Position numbers and translations under genes: made by a program. The notes under the pieces are model-generated. The model made no database searches. It worked only from the letters and a program-made list of their open reading frames with translations, and was not told where the DNA came from. This document shows positions 1 to 7,796 of a DNA stretch of 64,000 bases, one piece after another (position 1 is the first letter of the stretch; the number at the start of each line of letters is the position of its first letter). Origin of the DNA: Novosphingobium cyanobacteriorum. GTDB lineage: Bacteria; Pseudomonadota; Alphaproteobacteria; Sphingomonadales; Sphingomonadaceae. Where the stretch lies: positions 35,949-99,948 of the forward strand of contig NZ_JAROCY010000017.1 of NCBI RefSeq assembly GCF_029436685.1, given 5' to 3'.

Positions 1-586
1 CGAACAGGTAGACGATCGCCGCCAAGGCCGCGCCCCACAGCGCCAGCACGCCGAGCAGCGCAGCACCGCCCATGCCTTCGAGGCACAACGCGCGGCGCAG
101 GCGGTCCGACGGCAGTTTCCAGCGCACCGGCAGGATCGAATAGCTGGTGACGAACATCAGCAGCACGATCAGGAACCAGAGGTGTTCGAAGGCGAGCGGC
201 AATCCGTGGAACCCGCCCGCCCACAGTTCCGACAGGCCGACCTTGAGGTGGTGCTGGATCACCGCGAGGCTGGCGACGCTGACTGCCAGCGGCACGCCGA
301 TGCGCACCCAGCGATCCGCCAGCCAGGAACTGCGGCCCTTCCGTTCACGCATCATCGCGGCGAAGAAGCCCGAGAGCATGAAGAAGGCGAACATGCGGAA
401 CGAATGGATCGCGCTGAGCGAGAAGCCAATCACCGGGTCTTCACGGAAACCGGGCGCTTCGGGCGAGAGGATCATGATCGCCGTGGTGGCGACATGAAAA
501 GGGATTCCCAGCAGCAGGAACAGCGCGCGCGCAGCGTCCAGGTGGTGAAGCCTCGATTCAGTCCCGGCCATTGCCGAACGGTCCAT
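1..586 (-). CDS. Acyltransferase family membrane protein (partial, C-terminus outside window)
   Basis: The reverse-strand frame is open from an ATG at 586 to the left edge, so about 195 N-terminal residues are visible. It begins with a short hydrophilic leader followed by RLHHLDAARALFLLLGIPFH, then a hydrophobic segment, SGFFAAMM and a basic RKGRSSWLADRW stretch. This is the pattern of the first helices of acyltransferase-3/OpgC-like integral membrane proteins, which move acyl groups onto sugars or glucans. Further hydrophobic segments follow (GLPLAFEHLWFLIVLLMF and beyond). A second in-frame ATG lies five codons downstream (571). The substrate cannot be inferred. Family assignment is fairly secure; exact function is not. 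Confidence 0.7.
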   Translation of the reverse strand, partial: MDRSAMAGTESRLHHLDAARALFLLLGIPFHVATTAIMILSPEAPGFREDPVIGFSLSAIHSFRMFAFFMLSGFFAAMMRERKGRSSWLADRWVRIGVPLAVSVASLAVIQHHLKVGLSELWAGGFHGLPLAFEHLWFLIVLLMFVTSYSILPVRWKLPSDRLRRALCLEGMGGAALLGVLALWGAALAAIVYLF

Positions 587-678
587 TCCGACAAATGGCG
601 CAGCCACGCTGCGCAACCTGCGCGCCGATAAGGACCGGAACCGCATCCGTCCAGTCCGTTATTTGGGCGATCCCGGAG

Positions 679-770
679 GCGGCACCGGCCCGCTCCCCAG
701 CCGAATGTCCAACTGGGCCATCCATTCAGGATACTCGCGTGGAGGGCCGGGGTGAGCTGGCAGGCACCGC
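679..770. repeat. Degenerate copy of a palindromic dispersed element
   Basis: Intergenic sequence whose left part (GCGGCACCGGCCCGCTCCCC) and central TTCAGGATACTC match the palindrome at 35980-36062. The right half is only partly complementary here, so this copy looks decayed. It lies in the 587-802 gap between the acyltransferase and the PilZ gene; no gene is seen in that gap. Confidence 0.6.
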
Positions 771-802
771 ACCATCCGAAACGAGAGTTTCGGATCGGAC
801 AC

Positions 803-1174
803 TCAGGCCGCGAAACGCCGGACCGGGGCCTTTTCCTTTTCAACACGTTCCATCTGGCCGATGGCATAATCGGCGATTAGGCGGGCGAAATTGCCTTCAT
901 CCAAAGGGATATCGAATTCCAGGCCCGAGGTGGCCGGTTCCGACCAGACGACGAAAGCTGTCATCGCGCGGTCAAGGCCCGGCAGCATCAGGGTGACGGA
1001 TTCGCCTTCGCGCTGCAGCCCTATGCCTTCGATCCGCGCACCGAACGGTGTGAGATCCTTAAGCATCACCGTAGACCGTGTCAGTCCGTGCTTGCAGCGC
1101 ACCGGAAGTTCAACGCCGATGCGGGCCGCGCGGCGCAGGCCACCAAAATCGCCGCCGTGAAAATCGAGGCTCAT
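803..1174 (-). CDS. PilZ domain protein
   Basis: A 123-residue cytoplasmic protein. The stretch RRAARIGVELPVRCKHG early in the protein, followed by LTPFGARIEG and a hydrophobic strand (VTLMLPG, AFVVWSE, GLEFDIPL), fits a stand-alone PilZ domain, a c-di-GMP receptor fold; the RR(x)AR pattern corresponds to the RxxxR ligand motif of the family. The ATG at 1174 was chosen over longer frames because homologous PilZ proteins begin shortly before the RxxxR motif. It stands alone between two unrelated genes. A GGDEF-EAL protein elsewhere in the window (17118-18800) is one possible source of the ligand, by inference only. The basic C-terminus (KEKAPVRRFAA) is not informative. Confidence 0.72.
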   Translation of the reverse strand: MSLDFHGGDFGGLRRAARIGVELPVRCKHGLTRSTVMLKDLTPFGARIEGIGLQREGESVTLMLPGLDRAMTAFVVWSEPATSGLEFDIPLDEGNFARLIADYAIGQMERVEKEKAPVRRFAA

Positions 1175-1467
1175 CCGCCGTCTCCGCCCAATTGTGTTTA
1201 CCAGTTCCGGGAAGGACGGCGGCGCCCGATTAGGTTTTACGCCATAGGGGATCGTACCGAAGGCGGCGATGGGTGATCTTAGGTGAAAGGAACCGGCTCT
1301 GCCCCATGCCTGCCAGGCCCTCATGAGCAAAGGCGAGGCATCGCTGCTGACGATAACATGCCGGTATGCACCGGACTGTCATTTGCACCATAGGCCGTTG
1401 GCACATTCGCAGTTGTCGGTGCGCCACCGGCGCTCGGATGGTGCAGGACGGTCGGCCGAAGTATCTT

Positions 1468-2607
1468 TCAACAGGCCTGGCTGGCAGATTGCATCCCTTG
1501 GAATGCGACGGTCCCCGCCGGAACAAGTTGCGCGCGGCCGGCCACATCATGGATCAGGGTGGACCAGCCTTGGGCGAAGGACTGACGTGAGAAACGGGCG
1601 ATGGATCGGGCCAAGCGCTGCTGGCGCAGGGCGCGTTCTGCCGAGGTGAGCGCCACGAGACGGTTCATCTGCGCGGCGATGGCATCGGCATCGTGGCAGG
1701 GCGCGACGAGCGCGCCTTCGCCGGCCACTTCCTCAAGCACGCTGTCCGCGGTGACAAGCGGGACGAGGCCACGGGCAATGGCTTCCGCCACGGGGACGCC
1801 GAATCCTTCGAGCCGGCTCATCAGCACGAAGCCGGAGGCCGCGCCATAAAGCCACTGCAGTTCCGCATCGGTGACATAGGGTAGCAGGATCACGCCCGGA
1901 GTGGACGCGGCAACCGCAGCCACGGCATCGGCGCCGGGTTCGCGCGCGCCGCAGATGACATAGGACACGCCCGACTGGTGGAGGCCCGAACGGGCAAACG
2001 CTTCGATCGAGGTCGCCTGGTTCTTGCGATTGCCAACGCTGCCGACTGTGAGCAGAAAAGGGCCGGGAATGGCGACCGGATCCCCCTGCCCGCCGATTTC
2101 GGCGCGGATTGCGGGGTAAATCACGCGCATGTCGGAGTTATCGCCATAGAGATCGCGATAGGCGTCCATCGAGGCCTGGCTGACGAAGACCATGCGGGCA
2201 TCTGCGCGTGAGACAACGGCGTAGGCGCGCCGATAGAGATCGCAAACGGCGGGGGTGAACAGTTCCGGATGGGTGAGCGGACCGAGATCGTGGCACAGCA
2301 CGATGTCGCTGGCGCGCAGCGCGGCGTGGACGACGGTGGACGGGTCCATATGCAACATCGGTCGCCGGCTTCGGAGTGCGGCAACAGTACTGTCACCATA
2401 GCGGGCGCGCAGACCATCTTCGATAGCGAGTGCACGTCCTAGCAACTTCGCCCTCAGTCCTACCGGAGGACGATTGGCGGCAAGTCGCCAATAATAAACC
2501 GAGCCAACAAGATGACCCTGATCTTCGAGAATATCACGGCCGACAAAGTATTTTCCGGTGCGATTGTAGATCGCCAGCGAGAAATCGACATCAATTATCG
2601 AAGTCAT
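1468..2607 (-). CDS. Glycosyltransferase family 4 (GT-B)
   Basis: A 379-residue protein without signal peptide. The C-terminal half carries the GT4 nucleotide-sugar domain: FLLTVGSVGNRKN marks the start of the second Rossmann domain, and SRLEGFGVPVAEAIARGLV is the E-x7-E donor-binding motif. The N-terminal half is less conserved, and its first ~60 residues (YNRTGKYFVGRDILED, VYYWRLAANRPP) are not typical of the family. It probably transfers a sugar to a surface polysaccharide or glycolipid; donor and acceptor are unknown. Upstream of its ATG lies an unusually AT-rich gap, and a second glycosyltransferase of a different family follows on the same strand beyond it. Confidence 0.85.
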   Translation of the reverse strand: MTSIIDVDFSLAIYNRTGKYFVGRDILEDQGHLVGSVYYWRLAANRPPVGLRAKLLGRALAIEDGLRARYGDSTVAALRSRRPMLHMDPSTVVHAALRASDIVLCHDLGPLTHPELFTPAVCDLYRRAYAVVSRADARMVFVSQASMDAYRDLYGDNSDMRVIYPAIRAEIGGQGDPVAIPGPFLLTVGSVGNRKNQATSIEAFARSGLHQSGVSYVICGAREPGADAVAAVAASTPGVILLPYVTDAELQWLYGAASGFVLMSRLEGFGVPVAEAIARGLVPLVTADSVLEEVAGEGALVAPCHDADAIAAQMNRLVALTSAERALRQQRLARSIARFSRQSFAQGWSTLIHDVAGRAQLVPAGTVAFQGMQSASQAC

Positions 2608-2863
2608 TTTTCCGAACCATCACCTAGTGAGCGATGATCCACTAAACAATACGATCATGATTCACAATAATGCATCGATTAAATACACCACCAATTTAAA
2701 ATATAAGTATTTATCATTACCGAGATATATTGCTATATATACAGAATGAAATCTGAATATGTAATTATTTATTACATATTATCGGAAATATAGATCATCA
2801 TTAGGTAATTAATATTGCAAAATCGTGACACATGGGAAGTCAGCCCTTTGGCGAGATGGCAAT
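2608..2863. other. AT-rich intergenic region between two glycosyltransferase genes
   Basis: Roughly 2630-2830 is dominated by A/T (for example TATAAGTATTTATCATTA and TAATTATTTATTACATATTA), in sharp contrast with the GC-rich genes on both sides. It presumably holds the promoter of the 1468-2607 gene and the terminator of the 2864-4030 gene. No ORF of note is present. Confidence 0.7.
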
Positions 2864-4030
2864 TCAGGCGAGCAGCACAGCTAGTCGGGCCGTGACCGCG
2901 CTTTCATACGCTGCGGCCGGCGCACGGAACTGCGGAGCGGCGGTGCGGGCACGCTGTTGCAGGGCTTCGTCGGCGGCGAGTGCCGTCAGGTCAGTCTGCG
3001 CAGAGACCGTGTGGGCAAGGCCGGTCGCCGCCAGTGCGCGGGCGGTGAGGCGTTGTTCGATGTTGGCGGGAGCGATGGCCAGCGGGAGGCCCGCAGCCAG
3101 CGCCAGAGACACAAGCCCCTGCCCACCGGCGCAGACCACCAGGCGGGCCTGCCGCACGATTTCGGCAGGGGGCAAGGGATGCGCCAGCAGGCCGATCCCC
3201 GTGGCGGAAAGCGCATCGGCCTGAGATGGTGAAAGGCCCGGGGCATGGAGGCCGACGCGCAGGCCTGCGCCTGCGGCACGGGCCAGCGCGGCGGCGGCGG
3301 CGGATTCAGGCCTGAGACCGGGGAGATAGGCAAAGACCGCATTGCCGGGTGGGCCCGGCTGCAGGGGCGTTGCGCCGGAGAGGAAAGGCGGCAGCAGCGC
3401 TTCGGCGCGGCGGCCGGCGTAGGGATCAAGCAGGGGAAAGGCGCCGGGGAGCATGGCCTCTGCGGCGATGAGTTCTGGCAGGCGGGCAAGCTGCGGGCGG
3501 CCGAGCCTTTCGAGCGCGCGGTTGATGACGTCGAGGAGCATGGGCTCTGCCACGAGCGGCCTTGCATCGGGCGCGAAGGGTGGGAAGCACGGGCCATCCG
3601 CAGGTGGCACGGTGAAGCCGGTACCCACGGCCATGCGCGGCATGTGGCCACGCGCGGCGAGAAGCGCCAGCGGGGCGAAATCTGCGATCAGCGCATCGGG
3701 TGCGCAATCGGCCAGCAGGCCATCCCATGCGCGCAGGAGGTATTCCACGCTGCCCGAGTCCGTGAAGCCGAGGTTGGCAAGGACATCGCCGAAGCTGGCG
3801 GGTTCACCCAGCGGATCGGCCCCGCCATGCCGCCACAGGCCGGGCCAGACCGGCGCCTGGCGCAGGGCAACACGCCCTTCCAGATCGCGTGCATTGCGAA
3901 AGGCATCGGGCCGCTGCACCGCGAGGGTGACGTGGTGCCCGGCATCGAGCAGGCCGCGCGAGATGGCGGCCAGACGCGCGGCGTGACCACTGTTACCCCC
4001 CAGTTCCCATGCCAGAAGTATGCGCGCCAT
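2864..4030 (-). CDS. Glycosyltransferase, GT1/UDP-glycosyltransferase-like (GT-B)
   Basis: A 388-residue protein starting MARILLAWELGGNSGHAARL, the glycine-rich N-terminal strand-loop of GT-B enzymes of the MGT/MurG type. The C-terminal domain shows HPLPPAEIVRQARLVVCAGGQGLVSLALAAGLPLAIAP, corresponding to the donor-binding helix of GT1 (normally HGGxGT...GxP). The canonical His-Gly-Gly appears as CAGGQG, so the donor pocket may be altered. No signal peptide or membrane helix is seen. Together with the GT4 gene downstream it suggests a surface glycan or glycolipid function, but acceptor and sugar are unknown. Confidence 0.75.
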   Translation of the reverse strand: MARILLAWELGGNSGHAARLAAISRGLLDAGHHVTLAVQRPDAFRNARDLEGRVALRQAPVWPGLWRHGGADPLGEPASFGDVLANLGFTDSGSVEYLLRAWDGLLADCAPDALIADFAPLALLAARGHMPRMAVGTGFTVPPADGPCFPPFAPDARPLVAEPMLLDVINRALERLGRPQLARLPELIAAEAMLPGAFPLLDPYAGRRAEALLPPFLSGATPLQPGPPGNAVFAYLPGLRPESAAAAALARAAGAGLRVGLHAPGLSPSQADALSATGIGLLAHPLPPAEIVRQARLVVCAGGQGLVSLALAAGLPLAIAPANIEQRLTARALAATGLAHTVSAQTDLTALAADEALQQRARTAAPQFRAPAAAYESAVTARLAVLLA

Positions 4031-4101
4031 CCGTCCCCCTATCGCGGAAGACTACCCTTCAACACGAGGGATGCGAACGGATTTATGCTGCTCAGGCTGC
4101 T

Positions 4102-4635
4102 TCAGCGTGAGGCGCTGGCCACCTGCATCGGGCCTTTACCGGGGAAAACCTGGGTGCCGATGGAATCGAGCGCGAGGCGGTAGCTCTTGACCACAAGGGC
4201 GAAGACGGACGGATCGATCCCCTCGCCCGTGATCACGTCCCACGTGACGTTGAGCGACTTGTCGTCGTTGACCGAGACCGCACCGAAGCGGTTATCCCGC
4301 ACGAAGGCGGCGGCCTGGGTGGCGCCAAAGGGGCGTTCGGGCATGAAACCCGCATTGAACTGCAGCGACTGGCAGCCTTCGTGCGTCACCTCGTTGCAAT
4401 CGTAGAACACCACCAGCGTCTGCCAGCCGCCGATATCCGCCTTCACCAGCGGATCGCCGGCATCGTCCTGGCCAAGCTGCGCGGTGTAGCCGGCAGCCTG
4501 GAGCGCGACGACGATGGACTGGGGACGGGTGGCGGAAACAGTATCGGCAGGCGCTGGAGCGGCCACTGCAGGCAGGGGAGCCAGCATGGCAATGGGCGCA
4601 ATGATCCTGCAGATCGAGTCGCGAAACGACTTCAT
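4102..4635 (-). CDS. Secreted YbjN-domain protein
   Basis: A 177-residue protein with an N-terminal signal peptide (hydrophobic IIAPIAMLAPLPAVAAPAP, likely cleaved after an Ala-x-Ala). The body contains QSIVVALQAAGYTAQL, DPLVKADIGGWQTLVVFYDC and LQFNAGF, the pattern of the YbjN domain. The ATG at 4635 is preceded by a GAGGA box; longer upstream extensions lack a signal sequence. Two cysteines (YDCNEVTHEGC) could form a disulfide in the periplasm. YbjN of E. coli is linked to stress and motility regulation, but exported members have no agreed role. It stands alone on the minus strand. Confidence 0.68.
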   Translation of the reverse strand: MKSFRDSICRIIAPIAMLAPLPAVAAPAPADTVSATRPQSIVVALQAAGYTAQLGQDDAGDPLVKADIGGWQTLVVFYDCNEVTHEGCQSLQFNAGFMPERPFGATQAAAFVRDNRFGAVSVNDDKSLNVTWDVITGEGIDPSVFALVVKSYRLALDSIGTQVFPGKGPMQVASASR

Positions 4636-4712
4636 GGCGGGGCATCCTCGGGAATTTGTCTTTGTTGTTGCCCGCAGGCTCTCACAAAGACCGGGATGCG
4701 GCAAGCGCCTAT

Positions 4713-5465
4713 TTAATGGAGGAAAGCCACGAGTTCACGGCCCATTTCGGGCACGGTGACGCTGCTCATGTGCGTGCCGGGCACGGTGGCGCGGCTTGCG
4801 TGGAGGAGCGCGGCGGCGAGATTGTCCGCCGAGCCGTTGTCGTCGTCCTTGTCTCCGCACAGGACCAGCGTGGGCATGGTGATGGCGGCAAGCGCGGCGG
4901 GCGCGGTGTCTTCCATCGAGCCCAGGAGCAGGCGCGCGGCGACGCGATCGACGTTCATCGTCTTGAGGAACTGCTGCGAGACGTATGCCGGATCGCCGGG
5001 GCGGATGGTACCGAAGCGATCGATTACATCCACGAAGAAATCCTGGCGCTTGGCCCAGCCCGCCAGCCCTTCAAGCCCCATGCCCGCCAGCACGAGGCGG
5101 CGCGGGCGCATGCCGCGGATGACGCTGCGCGCCGCGGTGCGCGCGCCAAGCGAGAAGCCGACGAGATCGTAATCGGTAAGGTTCAGGTGGGCGATGAGGG
5201 CTTCGGCATCGAGGGCGAGGACATCGGCCGGATAGGCTGCGGGATCGTGCGGTGCCTCGCTTTGCCCGTGGACGCGCAGATCGGGCATCAGGCATTCGAA
5301 CCCGGCAGCGGTGAGCTGTGCCGCCGTGCCGAACTTGATCCAGTTGACCTGCGCCGAGGAGAACAGGCCGTGGAGCAGGACGACGGGCCGCCCTGCCCCC
5401 ATGCGATGAAGCGCGAGGCGCGTGCCGCCGTGGCCGGTGAAGAATTCGGTGACAGGTTCGGTCAT
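4713..5465 (-). CDS. Alpha/beta hydrolase
   Basis: A 250-residue alpha/beta hydrolase fold protein: GRPVVLLHGLFSS (oxyanion-hole HG motif), LMPDLRVHGQS, then DYDLVGFSLGARTA carrying the nucleophile elbow G-F-S-L-G, a distal Asp in PTLVLCGDKDD and a C-terminal His in VPGTHMSSVT. The catalytic triad is therefore visible. The substrate is unknown; family members act as esterases, lipases or peptidases. The start at 5465 is set by a 4-base ATGA overlap with the upstream TauE/SafE gene, implying translational coupling. Longer extensions run into that gene and were rejected. Confidence 0.8.
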   Translation of the reverse strand: MTEPVTEFFTGHGGTRLALHRMGAGRPVVLLHGLFSSAQVNWIKFGTAAQLTAAGFECLMPDLRVHGQSEAPHDPAAYPADVLALDAEALIAHLNLTDYDLVGFSLGARTAARSVIRGMRPRRLVLAGMGLEGLAGWAKRQDFFVDVIDRFGTIRPGDPAYVSQQFLKTMNVDRVAARLLLGSMEDTAPAALAAITMPTLVLCGDKDDDNGSADNLAAALLHASRATVPGTHMSSVTVPEMGRELVAFLH

Positions 5466-6244
5466 GACGTCAGCAGCTTCCAACCCGAGAAGACGAGGAC
5501 GGCGGCGAGCGCAGGGCGCAGCAGGTGATCGGGCGCGCGGCTGGAGAGCATGCTGCCGATGACCGCGCCGGGCAGCGAGCCGAGCAGCAGGTTGAGCAGC
5601 AGCCACAGGTCCACATCGCCGATGAACCAGTGGCCGAAGCCGGCGACCAGGGTGAGCGGCACGGCGTGGGCAATGTCCGTCCCCACGATCCGCGCCACGC
5701 GCAGCGCAGGGTAGAGCACCAGCAGCACGGTGACGCCGATGGCGCCCGCCCCGACCGAGGAGATCGACACGGCGACGCCAAGCCCCACACCAAGCGCGAC
5801 GGTGGGGATCAGCGCCTCGCGATCATCGAGCCGGTCATGGCTCTTGGCGAAGACGGCGATCTTCTTCTGCGCCAGCGTGGCCACGGCGGTGGCAATCAGC
5901 ATCACGCCGAGCACGGTCATGATGACGTGGCCGGTTTCCTTGCCCAGCTTGCCGAATGTGGAGACGGCGATGAGCGTGACGATCGCCGCCGGCACGCTGC
6001 CCATGGCGAGGCGGCGCATGATGTGCCAGTCCACGGTTTCGCGCTGGTGATGCACGGCGGAACCGGCCATCTTGGTGATCGAGGCGAAGAGCAGGTCGGT
6101 GCCGACGGCGGTTTCCGGCTTGATCCCGAACATGAGGATGAGCAGCGGGGTCATCAGCGAGCCCCCGCCGACGCCGGTAAGCCCCACGAGTATGCCGACC
6201 ATCAGGCCGGCGATGCCGTGAAGCAGATCCAGATGTTCCAGCAT
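5462..6244 (-). CDS. TauE/SafE family anion exporter
   Basis: A 260-residue polytopic membrane protein with about eight hydrophobic segments in two related halves. Each half opens with the glycine-rich signature of the family (GILVGLTGVGGGSLMTPLLI near the N-terminus; VSISSVGAGAIGVTVLL in the second half). Family members export sulfite, sulfoacetate or other organic anions across the inner membrane. The ATG at 6244 follows an AGGGGGA box and was preferred to an in-frame start 11 codons upstream. Its stop overlaps the hydrolase start by 4 bases, so the two genes form an operon. Substrate is not inferable. Confidence 0.82.
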   Translation of the reverse strand: MLEHLDLLHGIAGLMVGILVGLTGVGGGSLMTPLLILMFGIKPETAVGTDLLFASITKMAGSAVHHQRETVDWHIMRRLAMGSVPAAIVTLIAVSTFGKLGKETGHVIMTVLGVMLIATAVATLAQKKIAVFAKSHDRLDDREALIPTVALGVGLGVAVSISSVGAGAIGVTVLLVLYPALRVARIVGTDIAHAVPLTLVAGFGHWFIGDVDLWLLLNLLLGSLPGAVIGSMLSSRAPDHLLRPALAAVLVFSGWKLLTS

Positions 6245-6547
6245 TCGTCCCCCTGTGGTCCCGTGGCCGGGTCCCATAATCCCCGCGGCGGTCCATACCG
6301 GCGGGAGCCGGGAACCTGCAACGGGAAAATCTCTACTTCATGGATTGAATTGGCGCGGGTTTCCCTCAGCCGGACAGGACCCCCCGTAGTTTGCCAACGC
6401 GCGGAAACGCGGGGAGTTTCATCGCTTCACTGGCGCGGCAGGGCGTTTGGACGCGGATGCGCGATCGGCAGATCGGGCGACTGGCACGAAAAGACCCGGC
6501 CCGCACGGGTGCGGGCCGGGTCCTTGCGGTTGGCCATGAAGAAGGGA
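6245..6547. other. Intergenic region with asd terminator
   Basis: About 300 bases between the exporter start and the asd stop. It holds the asd terminator (6489-6524) and presumably the exporter promoter. No gene is visible. Confidence 0.6.
6489..6524 (-). terminator. Rho-independent terminator of asd
   Basis: A GC-rich hairpin with 13-bp arms (GACCCGGCCCGCA and its complement, 6493-6522) is followed on the minus strand by TTTT, directly downstream of the asd stop. Confidence 0.85.
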
Positions 6548-7573
6548 TCAGCCCTTCTTGAGGTGGCGGCGGCCGAGCAGTTCGGCGATCTGCACCGCGT
6601 TGAGCGCCGCGCCCTTGCGCAGGTTGTCCGACACGCACCACAGCGACAGGCCGTTGTCCACGGTGCTGTCATCGCGCACGCGCGAGACGAAGGTGGCGAA
6701 ATCACCGACGCATTCGATCGGCGTGACGTAACCACCGTCCTCGCGCTTGTCGATCAGCATGACGCCCGGCGCCTCGCGCAGGATTTCCTGCGCCTTTTCA
6801 GCGGGCAGCTCTTCCTCGAATTCGATGTTCACGGCTTCGGAATGGCCGACGAAGACCGGCACGCGCACGCAGGTGGCGGTAAGCTTGATCTTGGGATCAA
6901 GGATCTTCTTGGTTTCCGCGACCATCTTCCATTCTTCCTTGGTCGAGCCATCGTCAAGGAACACGTCGATGTGCGGGATCACGTTGAAGGCGATCTGCTT
7001 GGTGAACTTCCTGGGCTCGATCGGATCGTTGACGAAGATGGCGCGGCTCTGTTCGAACAGTTCATCCATGCCTTCCTTTCCTGCGCCGGAAACCGACTGG
7101 TAGGTGGCGACAACGACGCGCTTGATCTTCGCCACATCGTGCAGCGGCTTGAGCGCCACAACCAGCTGCGCGGTGGAGCAGTTGGGGTTGGCGATGATGT
7201 TGCGCGCGGTGTAGCCGTCGATGGCGTCCGGGTTCACCTCGGGCACGATCAGCGGCACGTCCGGGTCCATGCGATAGAGCGACGAGTTGTCAATCACCAC
7301 GCAGCCCTGCGAGGCTGCCTTGGGCGCATAGATCTTGGTCGGGCCAGAACCGGCGGCGAAGAGCGCGATGTCCCAGCCGGTGAAATCGAAGTGCTCGACG
7401 TTCTGCACCTTGAGCATCTTGCCGGTCTCGCCGAACTCGATCTCGGTGCCCTGCGAACGCGAGGACGCCAGCACGGCGATCTCGTCGCAGGGAAACTCGC
7501 GCTCGGCGAGGATGTTGAGCATTTCGCGGCCGACATTCCCCGTCGCACCGACGACAACAACCCGGTAACCCAT
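6548..7573 (-). CDS. asd: Aspartate-semialdehyde dehydrogenase
   Basis: A 341-residue enzyme that reduces aspartyl phosphate to aspartate semialdehyde with NADPH, the branch point for lysine, diaminopimelate, threonine and methionine synthesis. The NADP-binding loop GATGNVG is at residues 9-15, the catalytic cysteine is Cys132 in NPNCST, and the acid/base histidine is His244 in VFVGHSE. Length matches the family. It is monocistronic, with its own strong terminator. dapF, for a later step of the same lysine/DAP branch, is also in this window (18855-19664). Confidence 0.97.
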   Translation of the reverse strand: MGYRVVVVGATGNVGREMLNILAEREFPCDEIAVLASSRSQGTEIEFGETGKMLKVQNVEHFDFTGWDIALFAAGSGPTKIYAPKAASQGCVVIDNSSLYRMDPDVPLIVPEVNPDAIDGYTARNIIANPNCSTAQLVVALKPLHDVAKIKRVVVATYQSVSGAGKEGMDELFEQSRAIFVNDPIEPRKFTKQIAFNVIPHIDVFLDDGSTKEEWKMVAETKKILDPKIKLTATCVRVPVFVGHSEAVNIEFEEELPAEKAQEILREAPGVMLIDKREDGGYVTPIECVGDFATFVSRVRDDSTVDNGLSLWCVSDNLRKGAALNAVQIAELLGRRHLKKG

Positions 7574-7796
7574 TGTCTTACTCCCTCAGGCCCGAAGGCT
7601 CGGGCCGTTCCCTAGCGGCTGGTGCCGACCAGCCAAGTTAAAAACGCTTTTGCCGGAGACACCCCGGCTTGGACGCGAAACTGTTCGGGGTGGCGGTGGG
7701 GCTTCGCCTTGCGGGTGGCTTGGAACCCCAGCCCCAACCCCCTCCCCAATCGGGCGGGGGCTTCCTCTGCATGTTTCCCGAGCATTGCGGATCAGA

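Noticed and set aside
5525..7615. 696-codon plus-strand frame spanning the TauE/SafE and asd genes
   Set aside because: It crosses two real minus-strand genes and a terminator, and its translation is Arg/Gly/His-rich; a shadow frame.
7730..7775. C/G-rich CCCCAACCCCCTCCCC ... GGGCGGGGGC stretch between asd and the DPP-IV gene
   Set aside because: Weak self-complementarity and only one copy seen; it could be a dispersed repeat but cannot be supported.
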